This document shows positions 29,250 through 38,731 of a stretch of 64,000 nt of DNA, one piece after another. The position numbers were made by a program, and so were the translations under genes. Numbering within the stretch: the first letter of the stretch is position 1; each line of letters begins with the position of its first letter. Below the pieces are notes generated by a model. The model saw only the letters and a program-made list of their open reading frames with translations, searched no databases and was not told where the DNA came from. Source of the stretch: JBGSTR01 sp963707135 (lineage in GTDB: Bacteria > Pseudomonadota > Gammaproteobacteria > Chromatiales > Chromatiaceae); assembly GCA_963707135.1 (NCBI GenBank), contig CAVPOY010000023.1, positions 62,001 to 126,000 of the forward strand. The letters run 5' to 3'.

Positions 29250-30593
29250 TCAACGCGCAAGCCCGTCCACCGCCAACGCACGAGCAAGGCACTCTTCTTG
29301 CCTCTGATTTGAATGTCGTGAATGGGGCCACTCGCCCCCCGGACCCTGATGTCGATATGACACCCCGAGCACACGCCTGACCCGCTCGCCCCACGCGAAC
29401 CCAAGGAATCTGTCCAACCTCCCACTCGGCGGCTCGGGTTCACTGGGCTTCGGAACAGCCAAAGGCGGAAAATCAAGCCCCTGCTGCAACGCTACGGACC
29501 ATTTGGCGACCGAGGCCTCACGGCTGTAACGCTGTCGGAGCAATTCCAGGCCCCCTTCAACAAGGCGACTCTTCATTTCAGGGCTGGTCAACTTCATTGC
29601 TGAATTGGCAGCCGCTCGCATATCGCCCACTCGAAAAAGCAGGCAGTTTACTTCGTCCACCAATGCCCCCTCTGTACCACTACCCGTATATCGGCTACTC
29701 AACACAGGGAGTCGGTGACTCATGGCCTCCCACGCAACGATGGGTCCCGTTTCCCAAACCGAGGTAATAATCAATGCATCGTGCTTGCAGTACTCTTCGG
29801 CCAATTCCCCCGAAGCGAGCACACCGAGAAACTTTACTCTGTTCAGCAAGCCTAGAGCCTCGAACTTGTCCCGCAGAGCCCCTTCATCAGGTCCGTCACC
29901 GGCCAGTGTGAGATGAGCATCTAATCCGCGCGCGCGAACCATGGACAAAAGATCCGGCAGATCAAGGACTCTTTTTTGATCTTGCTCAAGCCGACCACTA
30001 TAGAACAGACTGAACACCCTCCGTCTTTCACGCTCGCCAGCTACGTCCCCATCGACATACGGGACGCCATAGGGTGCATAGAGAACGCGCTCTTCAGAGT
30101 TCAGGGACTGCCCCGCTAGTTTCGCAGACAACTTGTTCGTCGCAATGACAGCATCAATCACGTCCGCCTCCGCCGCCAAATCGTCGAGCAGGTCTTGCTG
30201 CAAACCGTGTAAAGTCGCGACGACGCGAACAGAGTATTTTCCCGAAAGCCGCAAACGCCGCACCGCTTCATAGACATCAGCGATATTGACTACCGACACG
30301 ATATCTGGGACCGTCTTCTTAATCACACGAGCGATCTCATGTATGCGCCCTTCCCGGCTACCCGTCGGATTCCGCATCTGTACGACATCAGACCACGGAT
30401 GACGTTCAAGATAACTATCTGCATTATGGTAATGCCCCGTTACCAAACCTAAAGAACACTTCCAGCCCCTAGCATTCAGACCAGGCAGAAGATAATCGAG
30501 CCAACTCGCCACTCCACCCAGCGGGTAGGCAGACGGGGCGATAAAAAGCAATTTTAGAGTACGCTGAGGGCTCGGAGAACCAGCACACGCCAT
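29250..30593 (-). CDS. Glycosyltransferase family 4
   Basis: GT-B enzyme of 447 residues. The N-terminal domain begins LKLLFIAPSAYPLGGVASWL (Gly-rich acceptor loop). The donor domain shows LFYSGRLEQDQKRVLDL, AHLTLAGDGPDEGALRDKF and ITSVWETGPIVAWEAMSHRL, with the two Glu of the E-x7-E motif. A C-terminal tail of about 60 residues past the domain is Pro/Arg-rich and looks poorly conserved. The methyltransferase gene upstream ends three bases before this start, so they are probably co-translated. Confidence 0.88.
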   Translation of the reverse strand: MACAGSPSPQRTLKLLFIAPSAYPLGGVASWLDYLLPGLNARGWKCSLGLVTGHYHNADSYLERHPWSDVVQMRNPTGSREGRIHEIARVIKKTVPDIVSVVNIADVYEAVRRLRLSGKYSVRVVATLHGLQQDLLDDLAAEADVIDAVIATNKLSAKLAGQSLNSEERVLYAPYGVPYVDGDVAGERERRRVFSLFYSGRLEQDQKRVLDLPDLLSMVRARGLDAHLTLAGDGPDEGALRDKFEALGLLNRVKFLGVLASGELAEEYCKHDALIITSVWETGPIVAWEAMSHRLPVLSSRYTGSGTEGALVDEVNCLLFRVGDMRAAANSAMKLTSPEMKSRLVEGGLELLRQRYSREASVAKWSVALQQGLDFPPLAVPKPSEPEPPSGRLDRFLGFAWGERVRRVLGVSYRHQGPGGEWPHSRHSNQRQEECLARALAVDGLAR

Positions 30594-30596
30594 TTC

Positions 30597-31508
30597 TTAG
30601 TCCGCCTTCGGGGTCATTACAAGCCATGACATGCCTGGCGGACGATGCTCGGCCATAGCCTGAATCGCGGCTCCCCTTTTAATTCGCCCCATAGCACCGT
30701 GCAAGGGGAAAGGGTAGTCTGCGACTTCTCGAGGGCGGGATTTGATCTCTAACATCGCATGACTGACAGCGAATCGCTTCTTCACAAGATCAGTGACACC
30801 GGGCACCGCGAATTCATGTAACTCTACGACGATCGTCGCGCTACGAAGCTCGAAAACAACTTCTGGATCCAGCAAGATAGCCTCCCCACCCTCAATGTCC
30901 ATCAGAACAAGCGGTTTCTGCGCTGCTACCAACGCCGAGCTGAGACCTCTCGCGTCACAGATACCGTGCACATCCAAATCTGAATCAACACCGTTAAGAT
31001 GCGCCAACTCGGCAATCAGCCTACGAGCTTCTTTGTTCGGCTCAAACGCTATAACCCGTCCAATCTTATGCAGAGTACCAAGACCAACTGCATAGTAGCC
31101 TTCTGCCGCGCCGACCACCACGGCAACATCAAACGTCCGTACAAGAAGATCTTCCAAGGCATCTACTAATTCGAGCTCATATGTGCCTAACATCTTAGGA
31201 ATCCATGCGCTCCCATAGCTATTGGAAACATAACGCAAGCCACCGAAAAGGCCTTGTGCAATACGCCCTTCGCAACGCTTCAATATCTCCTTGTGGAGTT
31301 GAGCCGATATATGAAGTCTTCTCGGCAATATGGTCCGGGCGATCACTCGGAAGACACGCATTCCTTTCAAAGAATCCTGATTTGTCTTTTCCGAATAACA
31401 GCTTGATATGTTATTCAAACCGCTTGACTCCGTTGGCAGCGAGATCCTAAGGCCATTATTTCGCGCGCATCGGCAGCGCTTGTAGTTGGGGTAGCTGGGT
31501 GGCTTCAT
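30597..31508 (-). CDS. FkbM-like SAM-dependent methyltransferase
   Basis: Probable sugar or lipid O-methyltransferase of the cluster, 303 residues. The ATG at 31506-31508 was chosen for its strong GGAGGAG five bases upstream; the frame is open further but that part overlaps the wzt end. The SAM-binding motif is VAVVVGAAEGYYAVGLG, followed by RVIAFEPNKEARRLI (acidic residue for ribose) and later LVLMDIEGGEAILLDP, the FkbM-type post-II motif. Substrate unknown. Base composition is lower in GC than the wzt gene next to it, hinting at a different origin. Confidence 0.75.
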   Translation of the reverse strand: MKPPSYPNYKRCRCARNNGLRISLPTESSGLNNISSCYSEKTNQDSLKGMRVFRVIARTILPRRLHISAQLHKEILKRCEGRIAQGLFGGLRYVSNSYGSAWIPKMLGTYELELVDALEDLLVRTFDVAVVVGAAEGYYAVGLGTLHKIGRVIAFEPNKEARRLIAELAHLNGVDSDLDVHGICDARGLSSALVAAQKPLVLMDIEGGEAILLDPEVVFELRSATIVVELHEFAVPGVTDLVKKRFAVSHAMLEIKSRPREVADYPFPLHGAMGRIKRGAAIQAMAEHRPPGMSWLVMTPKAD

Positions 31509-31549
31509 GATCTCCTCCGATCCGTGCGATCGCGTGCGGTATCCGGCGG

Positions 31550-32809
31550 TCAATGCGGCGGTACCCGGTTCGGGGTCAACCGGACCCCGGAGAAGAGATC
31601 GCCGCGTGCATTCAGGACGCCCCAATTGCCCATCTGGCAACGCTCGTCCCAATGCTCCAAGACCTTGAGCTGACGCAGGTTCTCCCCGAACAACCAGTGT
31701 CCCACCCGGCCCCGGTCCGCGCCGACGCCGATGACGTAATCGCCGGGGCGGAGCAGATAGGCCGGCAGCCGGAACACGGACTCGAACCCGCCTCTCGGCA
31801 GGGCGGCGAAGCCGCGCCCATCCGGGACGACGGTAAGACGGTAGCCGTCGACTGAAATGATCAGCGAGATCCGCACATCGGAAAGGTTCCTGGAACAGCG
31901 TCCCGCCAACCGGACCTCGATCTCTTCCGACGGCAGCACACGGGCTGGCCCGGCGTCGGCGCTGCCGTTTACGGTCAGCGACTCGAATCGGATGTCCTTG
32001 GCCAACGTCCCTTGCAGGGCCCAGGAGGCGGCCTCCCCCCCACCGGTGAAATACTCCGAGATCACCGCGCGCGGCTCACCCAGGGCCGCGACCGCGCCTC
32101 GGTCGAGCAACAGGCAGCGGTCGCACAGGCTGCCGATCATGCCCATGTTGTGGCTGACGAACAGCACCGTGCGGCCCTCGCCGGAGACGTCTTTCATCTT
32201 GCCCAGGCTCTTGCGCTGGAACTCCGCGTCGCCGACCGCCAGCACCTCATCGACCAGCAGCGTATCGGCCTCCAGATGCGCCGCCACCGCGAACGCCAGC
32301 CGGACGTACATGCCCGACGAGTAACGTTTGACGGGCGTGTCGATGAACGACTCGACCTCCGCGAAGGCGACGATCTCGTCGAACCGGCGGTCGATCTCCC
32401 GGCGCGACATGCCGAGGATGGCGCCGTTGAGATAGATGTTCTCCCGTCCCGTGAGCTCGCCATGAAAGCCGGTGCCGACCTCCAGCAGGCTCGCGATCCG
32501 GCCGCGGATCTCCACCCTTCCCTCGGTGGGCGCCGTGATCCGGCTCAAGACCTTGAGCAACGTGCTCTTGCCCGCCCCGTTTCGGCCGATGATGCCCAGC
32601 ACCTCGCCCGGACGGACCTCGAAGCCAACGTCCTTCAGCGCCCAGAACCTCTCGTCGGCCTTAACGTTGCCCGAGAGCCGCCTCAGGCGCCGCAGTGGCG
32701 CCGCAAGACTGTCGGTGAGCATCTCGCGAAAGCTCGGCGGGGCCTTTTCCCTGGCCCCGATTACGTACTCCTTGCCGAGGCCCTGAACCTGAATGGCGGG
32801 GCGTCTCAC
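31550..32809 (-). CDS. wzt: Polysaccharide ABC exporter ATPase Wzt
   Basis: ATPase of an ABC-2 exporter that carries lipid-linked O-polysaccharide or capsule across the inner membrane. It is 419 residues: a nucleotide-binding domain of about 250, then a C-terminal Wzt-type carbohydrate-binding domain. Walker A is GIIGRNGAGKSTLLK, signature YSSGMYVRLAFAVA, Walker B LLVDEVLAVGD, H-loop VSHNMG. It begins at a GTG directly after the wzm stop. The extra C-terminal domain means export probably depends on a chain-end signal on the glycan. The FkbM-like methyltransferase just downstream is a candidate source of such a cap, though this is inference. Confidence 0.93.
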   Translation of the reverse strand: MRRPAIQVQGLGKEYVIGAREKAPPSFREMLTDSLAAPLRRLRRLSGNVKADERFWALKDVGFEVRPGEVLGIIGRNGAGKSTLLKVLSRITAPTEGRVEIRGRIASLLEVGTGFHGELTGRENIYLNGAILGMSRREIDRRFDEIVAFAEVESFIDTPVKRYSSGMYVRLAFAVAAHLEADTLLVDEVLAVGDAEFQRKSLGKMKDVSGEGRTVLFVSHNMGMIGSLCDRCLLLDRGAVAALGEPRAVISEYFTGGGEAASWALQGTLAKDIRFESLTVNGSADAGPARVLPSEEIEVRLAGRCSRNLSDVRISLIISVDGYRLTVVPDGRGFAALPRGGFESVFRLPAYLLRPGDYVIGVGADRGRVGHWLFGENLRQLKVLEHWDERCQMGNWGVLNARGDLFSGVRLTPNRVPPH

Positions 32810-33658
32810 TTAGATGATGTCCGCAAAGCGCCGCTCGACCCGTTCGAAGTACGCCACCCCCGCCGCGAAGAAGAGGGTCGCGACGAGAAACGACAGGCCG
32901 AGCCCCGGCAGATCGAAGGTCCGGGCCAGGAACGCCGCCCGGAACCCCTCGACCACCCCGGTCATCGGGTTCAGGAACATGGCCCACTGCCAACGCTCCG
33001 GGATCAGGCTCAGAGGGTAGACGACCGGCGTCGCGTAGAGCCAGACCTGGACCATGAACGGCACCACAAATCGGAAGTCCCTGTAGGCAACGGTAAGGGC
33101 CGCGAGCAGCGTGCCGACACCTAGGGCCGTGAAGACCACCGCCGCCAGCAATACCGGTGCCGCGAGCAAGTGCCAGGTAACTGGCACGCCAAAGTAGAGC
33201 ATCAGCACCAGCAGGATAGCGGTGGAGATGGCGAGATCGACCAGTCCGGCCCCGACCGAGGCGAGCGGGATGATCAGCCTCGGAAAGTAGACCTTGCTGA
33301 CCAGGTGCGCGGACCCGACCAGCGAGGTACCCGCGGTGCTGAGGGCGTTGGCGAAGAAGGTCCAGGGCAGCAGCGCCGCGTAGACGAACACCGGGTACGG
33401 GAAGCCGTCCGACGGTATGTTGGCCAGCCGGCCGAAGACCACCGAGAAGACGACCATGGTCATGACCGGCTGGATCACCGCCCAGGCGACGCCGAGCACC
33501 GTCTGCTTATAGCGCACCTTGACGTCGCGCATCGTGAGCACCCACAGGAGCTCGCGATAGGCCCAGAGCTCGCGCAGATCGAGCATCCGCCACCCGCTCG
33601 GGGGCTCGATGACGGTGAGGTGCTCCCGGTCGAACAGGTCGTCCGCGTGCGGGCTCAC
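32810..33658 (-). CDS. wzm: Polysaccharide ABC exporter permease Wzm
   Basis: ABC-2 type permease of 282 residues from a GTG at 33656-33658 (the frame is open to 33796 but that extension has no family sequence). Six transmembrane segments can be picked out, and the N-terminal cytosolic helix LRELWAYRELLWVLTMRDVKVRYKQ is the typical ABC-2 start, with VRYKQTVLGVAWAVIQP. It pairs with Wzt, whose start codon abuts this stop. The three-copy palindrome block lies just upstream of this gene. Confidence 0.92.
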   Translation of the reverse strand: MSPHADDLFDREHLTVIEPPSGWRMLDLRELWAYRELLWVLTMRDVKVRYKQTVLGVAWAVIQPVMTMVVFSVVFGRLANIPSDGFPYPVFVYAALLPWTFFANALSTAGTSLVGSAHLVSKVYFPRLIIPLASVGAGLVDLAISTAILLVLMLYFGVPVTWHLLAAPVLLAAVVFTALGVGTLLAALTVAYRDFRFVVPFMVQVWLYATPVVYPLSLIPERWQWAMFLNPMTGVVEGFRAAFLARTFDLPGLGLSFLVATLFFAAGVAYFERVERRFADII

Positions 33659-33740
33659 GGTGCGGCAATCATAGGTCGATGAGCCCCCGACAAGACGCCC
33701 CTTACCAGCGAAAACGCACGCCCGACATGCCCGATTTCCC

Positions 33741-33925
33741 CCTCTCCCCACGGGAGGTGGACCGGGTGAGCGCAACGCTCGATCGCGACCCGGCACCGGC
33801 GCAGCTCCTCCTGCCCTTCCACCGCGGGCGCGATAGGACCGGGGTGAGAGCCGTTTTGGCGAGATGTTTCAGGCATGGAACCTATCCCTCTCCCGCGGGC
33901 GGGAGAGGGCCGGGGTGAGGGCCGT
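33741..33925. repeat. Three REP-like palindromic units
   Basis: Between wzm and the next glycosyltransferase three related units occur, each a CCCTCTCC-type arm, a GGGAG-type arm and a trailing CCGGGGTGAG. The third is the best: CCCTCTCCCGC at 33886-33896 with GCGGGAGAGGG up to 33909, then CCGGGGTGAG. The first (about 33741-33771) and second (about 33815-33855) are degenerate. This is a common class of extragenic palindrome in proteobacteria and may also act as a transcript end or stabiliser. No gene is supported in 33659-33963. Confidence 0.75.
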
Positions 33926-33963
33926 TCTGTCCGGTTGGTCCACAACGCTTCTCCTGGTGGGAC

Positions 33964-35076
33964 TCAACCCGCAATCGATTCATAGACCTTCTGAACGCTC
34001 TCCGCCGTCTTCGCCCACTGAAACCGACTAGCGTGCCCAAGGCCCCTCCTGATCTGGTGCGCGCGCAGATCCGGATCCTCGATCAGGCGAGCCACATGGG
34101 CCGCCAGCCCGTCTACGTCGCCCGGCGCGGCCATCAGGGCGGCCGGCCCCGCCGACTCCGGGAGCGCCGCCGCATCCGACGTGACGGCCGGCACCCCGCA
34201 GGCCATCGCCTCGACAGGCGGCCAGCCGAAGCCCTCGTACCAGGACGGAAACAGAAGACAATCCACCGCATTGTACAGCCGGGGGACATCGGCCCGCGCC
34301 AGGTGACCGATCTCGATGACCTCCCCGCGCATCGGACTGGCCGCGAGGGTCCGGGACCACTCGGCCGTCCGCCGGCCGAGCCGCACCAGCCGAACACCCG
34401 CGCCGAATCTGTCGCGAAGTCGCTCCATGACCCGCAGGCTGGTCGTCTGATTCTTGTAGAACTGGACGCCGGTGATCAGAACCAGGAACACCCCGCCCGG
34501 CAGACCAAACGCTTTTCGAACCCCGGCGCGCTCGTCCACGTTGAACGCGCGAAACACCGGATCGAGGCCCCCATGCACCACTTCGATGCGCGCCGGATCG
34601 CAGCCGCAATGCTCGACCAAGTCGTACTTGGTCTGCTCACTGACCGCGATGAGCCGGGCCGCCCGCCGGTAATGGCGCGCCGTCCACTCGGCGAGCCAGC
34701 TGCGGCGAGGGAGCCGCGCCCCGGGGATCCGACCTCGTCCGGCGAGAATCGGAATGATGTCGTGGACCGTGACGACCGTCCTGCCGGGGTCGAGGACCGA
34801 CAGCAGGTGCGCGTAGCCGTGGTCGAGTATGTGGTTCAGGTCGCCCTGGCACCTTGACGCCTGGCGCGGGTACGCGAGGTAGCGCGCCGCGCGCATCCGG
34901 ATATTGGCCGCCTCGGGCAGGCGGCGGCATGCCCCGTTGAGCCGCGGGCGATACTCATTGACGGCAAACTCTCGGCGAGCGAGCCCCCGCAGCCCGGCCG
35001 AGAGGCCGTCCGCGTAGACCTCCATGCTGGTGCGTTGGTCCTCCCTGTAGTCCCGGAAAAGCGTAACGGATCTCAC
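33964..35076 (-). CDS. Glycosyltransferase family 4
   Basis: GT-B enzyme of 370 residues, starting at a GTG at 35074-35076 (RSVTLFRDYREDQRTSMEVY). The domain boundary follows TVVTVHDIIPILAGRG; the donor domain has ARLIAVSEQTKYDLVEHCG, GVFLVLITGVQFYKNQT and the donor motif FPSWYEGFGWPPVEAMACGV. It resembles mannosyltransferase-like enzymes of O-antigen clusters, but the sugar cannot be told. It is the most upstream gene of the minus-strand polysaccharide block, divergent from the spondin gene. Confidence 0.88.
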   Translation of the reverse strand: MRSVTLFRDYREDQRTSMEVYADGLSAGLRGLARREFAVNEYRPRLNGACRRLPEAANIRMRAARYLAYPRQASRCQGDLNHILDHGYAHLLSVLDPGRTVVTVHDIIPILAGRGRIPGARLPRRSWLAEWTARHYRRAARLIAVSEQTKYDLVEHCGCDPARIEVVHGGLDPVFRAFNVDERAGVRKAFGLPGGVFLVLITGVQFYKNQTTSLRVMERLRDRFGAGVRLVRLGRRTAEWSRTLAASPMRGEVIEIGHLARADVPRLYNAVDCLLFPSWYEGFGWPPVEAMACGVPAVTSDAAALPESAGPAALMAAPGDVDGLAAHVARLIEDPDLRAHQIRRGLGHASRFQWAKTAESVQKVYESIAG

Positions 35077-35365
35077 TGATTCGGCGCCAATGGGAAAGAA
35101 CCGCGTCCGTCCGGCGCGGGGTGGCCGTTTTCGCCGGCCTCCAGAGTGCTCAAAACGCGCACCGCGCTTCGTGTCGGCTCGACCGGTCCATTTGACTCGT
35201 ATAGCTTGGATCATGGCGAGCCCGCGCACGGGACGGCGGATTATGACGCCTGGGCGAGTCACGCGCCGCACGTTGTTACCCAATCGTGATAATTCCGTGA
35301 ATAGGGCGGGATCTCCGTCGGCTGAAATTGAAGCCGCGTATCAGCCAATCGGAGAAGATCCTTCC
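35077..35365. promoter_or_regulatory. Divergent intergenic region with likely promoters
   Basis: The gap separates the minus-strand glycosyltransferase from the plus-strand spondin-domain gene, so both promoters probably lie here. An AT-richer stretch at about 35275-35345 (TAATTCCGTG, GAAATTGAAG) is the best candidate for the plus-strand promoter. I could not define -35 and -10 boxes with confidence. Confidence 0.3.
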
Positions 35366-36088
35366 ATGAAACCAATCATTCGTGTGGCCCTCGCGTCCTT
35401 GTCGGTCGGGCTATCCGCGCCCGCTCTGGCGGAATTCCGGACGGTCGAGGTCGAGATCACCAACCTCACCCACGCCACCTATTTCACCCCGCTTCTGTTC
35501 GCGGCCCACGGCCGGAGCTTTCATCTGTTCGAGGTCGCGACGCCGGCGTCCGACGATCTGCAGGCCATGGCCGAGGGCGGCGAGCTGGCGGGCTTGATCG
35601 ACCAAGTGGAGTCAGCCGGCGGCCGCTATGTCGCGGATCCGGCCGGTGGTCTGTTGGCCCCGGGCGCGTCGGCATCGGCGACGCTCGACATCGGCCGGAA
35701 TGCCCGTCATCTGTCCGTGACCGCGATGCTGCTGCCGACCAACGACGGCTTCGTGGGCCTGGACGGACTGCCGATCCCCTATCGGCCGGGCGTCTACACT
35801 TACTACCTCAATGGCTACGATGCCGGCACCGAGGCCAACGACGAGCACATCACCGGGGGCGGCGCGCCGGGGGTGCCGGGTATCCCGGCCGATCCAGGCG
35901 GGAGTGCGGGAACCGGCGGGACCGGCGTGGCCGGACCGGACGTCAACGCCACGGTGCACATACACCGCGGCACAGTAGGGGATCTGGATCCCGCGGGCGG
36001 ACCCAGCGATCTGAACGCCGGCGTCCATCATTGGCTGAACCCGGTGGCCAAGCTGACCGTGACCGTCGGTAAGCCGGACCGTTACTGA
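35366..36088 (+). CDS. Secreted spondin-domain protein
   Basis: Protein of 240 residues with a Sec signal peptide (KPIIRVALASLSVGLSAPALA, cleavage after ALA). The mature part matches the bacterial spondin_N type: VEVEITNLTHATYFTPLLFA, FEVATPASDDLQAMAEGGE, AMLLPTNDGFVGLDGL, YLNGYDAGTEANDEHITGG and HIHRGTVGDLDP near the end. A Gly/Pro-rich insert (GGGAPGVPGIPADPGG) lies before the last strand. The ATG at 35366 has GGAGAAG upstream. The function of bacterial spondin proteins is not established; periplasmic or secreted calcium-related binding is possible. A strong hairpin follows the stop and a two-component system comes next. Confidence 0.88.
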   Translation: MKPIIRVALASLSVGLSAPALAEFRTVEVEITNLTHATYFTPLLFAAHGRSFHLFEVATPASDDLQAMAEGGELAGLIDQVESAGGRYVADPAGGLLAPGASASATLDIGRNARHLSVTAMLLPTNDGFVGLDGLPIPYRPGVYTYYLNGYDAGTEANDEHITGGGAPGVPGIPADPGGSAGTGGTGVAGPDVNATVHIHRGTVGDLDPAGGPSDLNAGVHHWLNPVAKLTVTVGKPDRY

Positions 36089-36120
36089 GTCAGGATCCAG
36101 GGACGATCCCCGAAATCGAT

Positions 36121-36159
36121 CCGCCGCGGGCCCGGTCCTATATCCCGGGCCCGCGGCGG
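36121..36159 (+). terminator. Hairpin terminator-like structure after the spondin gene
   Basis: A perfect 15-base inverted repeat, CCGCCGCGGGCCCGG at 36121-36135 and CCGGGCCCGCGGCGG at 36145-36159, with a nine-base loop. It lies 32 bases after the spondin stop and 24 before the response regulator start. No T-tract follows, so it may be a weak terminator or stabilise the mRNA end. Confidence 0.65.
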
Positions 36160-36183
36160 GTCATCGTTCAGCGTAGGATCGCC

Positions 36184-36895
36184 ATGAAGCACCGTGCACT
36201 TATCGTCGAGGACGATGGGGACATTGCCCGCCTGGTCCGACTGCATCTGCACGACATCGGCTTCGAGGCGGAAATCGCCGGCAACGGCGAGGAGGGGCTA
36301 CGCCGCTTTCGGGCCCGTCCGTACGACCTGGTCATTCTCGACTTGATGCTACCCGGCATGGACGGTTTGAGCGTCTGCCGGGCACTGCGCGGCGGCCCCG
36401 ATTACGTCCCCATCCTGATGCTCACCGCGAAATCCTCCGAGCTCGACCGGGTGCTGGGCCTCGAGATCGGTGCCGACGATTATCTGGTCAAACCCTTCAG
36501 CGTCCCGGAGCTGCTGGCGCGCGTGAAGGCCCTCTTGAGGCGCACCGAGGCACTTCGGGACCAAGCCGCCCGGGTCTCGGCCGACGAGACGATTCGGCGG
36601 GGCGCACTTGACCATCGACGTGGAAAAGCGCCGGGTCACCCTCGGCGGGCTCGAGGTCGGCCTGACCGCGCGGGAGTTCGACCTCCTGCTTCACTTCGCC
36701 CGGCGCCCCGGCCGCGTGTTCACCCGCACCCAGCTGCTGGAGCAGGTCTGGGGCTATGGCCACGACGGCTACGAGCACACGGTCAACTCCCACATCAATC
36801 GGCTGCGGGCCAAGATCGAATCAGATCCGGCCAAGCCGCGCTTCGTGATGACCGTGTGGGGCGTGGGATACAAGTTTACGGACGCGGAGACGTAG
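36184..36895 (+). CDS. OmpR-family response regulator, frameshifted between domains
   Basis: Two-component response regulator. The receiver domain is complete: ALIVEDDGDIARLVRLHL (acidic pair), phospho-acceptor Asp in LVILDLMLPGMDGLSV, Thr in ILMLTAKSSE, Lys in DDYLVKPFSVPELLARV. The OmpR/PhoB winged helix follows in another frame from about 36608 (LTIDVEKRRVTLGGLEVGL, FTRTQLLEQVWGYGHDGYEH, WGVGYKFTD). Dropping one G from the GGGG at about 36598-36601 joins them as IRRAHLTIDV, so one homopolymer base explains the break. The kinase gene starts three bases after the stop. The target genes are unknown. Confidence 0.88.
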
Positions 36896-36898
36896 GCC

Positions 36899-38495
36899 TT
36901 GCCCCGCACCCTTTACGCCCGGCTCGCGCTGGCCCTGACCGGGCTGCTCGTCCTGGTCGGCATTCTGTTCACCGCGCTCACGGTCTTCGCCACCCGGAAC
37001 CACCTCCAAGAGGCGGATCAGCGTCTCAACCGGGATCTGGCCCAGAATCTGGTGGCCGACCGCAATCTCGTTCAACAGGGCCGCCTCGACCAGGCCGCAC
37101 TGGAGGAGACATTTCGCCACTACATGGTGATCAACCCCAGCATCGAGATCTACCTGCTCAGCGCCACCGGGGAGATCCTGGCCTATTCCGCCGACCCGGG
37201 AAAGGTGAAGCGCCGCGGCGTCTCCCTGGAGCCGATCCGGCGCTTTCTGGAAGGCGAGCGCGATTTCCCGCTGCTGGGCGACGATCCGCGCAGTCACGAC
37301 CGTCGCAAGGCCTTCTCCGTAACCCCCATCCCTTCGCCGAGGCGCCGGACGGTTATCTGTACGTCGTCCTCAGGGGCGAGGAATTCGACGATCTCGACGC
37401 ACTGATCCAGCAAAGCTATTTCCTGCGACTGAGCGGCTGGGCGGTCACCATCAGCCTGGCGCTCGGCCTGGTGCTGGGTCTGGCGCTGTTCCGGCTGCTC
37501 ACCCGCCGAATCCAACGACTGGGACGCAGCATGGATCTATTTCGCGAGAGCGACTTCACCACGCTCGTGCAGTATCCGAGCGCAAAGGACGCCGGTTCCG
37601 GCGACGAGATCGACCGCCTCGGCCGCACCTTCGAGGCCATGGCACACCGCATCACGGACCAGATTCAGGCGCTGACGGAGAACGACAGCCTGCGCCGCGA
37701 GCTGGTGGCGCAGGTCTCGCACGACCTCCGCACGCCGCTCGCTTCCCTGCAACGGTTACCTCGAAACGCTTCGGATGAAGGCGGGCAGCCTGAACGGCCG
37801 GGAGCGCGCCGAATACCTGGATGTCGCCCTGCGTCACAGCGCCCGGCTGCGCCGCCTGGTCGAAGACCTCTTCGAGCTGGCCAAGCTCGACGCCCGCGAC
37901 GTGCAACCGTCTATCGAGCCCGTATCGGTCGCGGACCTGGCGCAGGACGTGGTGCAGAAGTTTCGCCTGACGGCCGAGCGCAAGGGTGTCCGGCTGGAGC
38001 TCAAGCGGGCCCGCGACCTGCCCCTGGTGACGGCCGACATCGGGCTGATCGAACGGGTGCTCGAGAACCTGATTGACAATGCCATCGAGCACACCCCGGC
38101 GTCCGGAGGCATCACCGTCAGCACTCGTCTGCGCGGCGAGACCGTAAGCGTCCAGGTAAGCGACACCGGACACGGCATAGCGCCCGAAGACCTTTCGCGG
38201 ATCTTTGATCGCTTTTTTCGGGCCGCCGGGTCCGATAACGACGACCGGCACGCCGGGTTGGGCCTGGCCATCGCCAAGCGAATCCTGGATCTGCACGACA
38301 GCGAGCGTGCAGGTCGTCAGCCAACCAGGCGCCGGCACCGCCATCAGCTTTTCCCTTCCGGTCCAGAGCTCAGCGGTTGAAAGCCGGCGAACCTATGTAA
38401 AACAAATTTATTCCCCTCCGGCTCGATGCACATCGACCAGTGGCCGACACCGGAATACCGAGCCGCCCCCAATCCGATGCCTAATGAGCGTATAG
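36899..38495 (+). CDS. Sensor histidine kinase, three frameshifts
   Basis: Inner-membrane HAMP-type sensor kinase partner of the adjoining regulator. From a TTG at 36899 the first frame gives TM1 (LYARLALALTGLLVLVGILF) and a periplasmic sensor to about residue 145. After a shift near 37330 the frame gives TM2, a HAMP segment and the H-box LVAQVSHDLRTPLASL. A shift near 37755 (AA for A, restoring SLHGYLETL) gives the dimerisation/ATPase part with N-box LIDNAIEHTP, DTGHGI and GLGLAIAK. A last shift near 38295 leads to VQVVSQPGAGTAISFSLPV. All expected blocks are present once frames are joined. The signal sensed is unknown, and the exact end is uncertain. Confidence 0.8.
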
Positions 38496-38731
38496 GGATT
38501 TATCTGACATCCGATCAGGATTTTGCGTACGTGTACGGCGGAATATCGACCAGCGCCAGACCGCAATATTGACAACTAATCTAATAGCCGAAAGGAATCA
38601 GGAAAGGGTCTTTGCATAGATGCAAACGCGCTCAAATGGACGCCGAGCAGGCAAGGAACAGCCAGACCCGATGGATACAGCCAACCGTAATTCTAGGATC
38701 GCGAATCAACCGTAGCCCGGAGGCTAATCAA

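Noticed and set aside
31509..31652. Upstream extension of the methyltransferase into wzt
   Set aside because: The ATG at 31508 has a strong ribosome site and the extension overlaps wzt without any domain.
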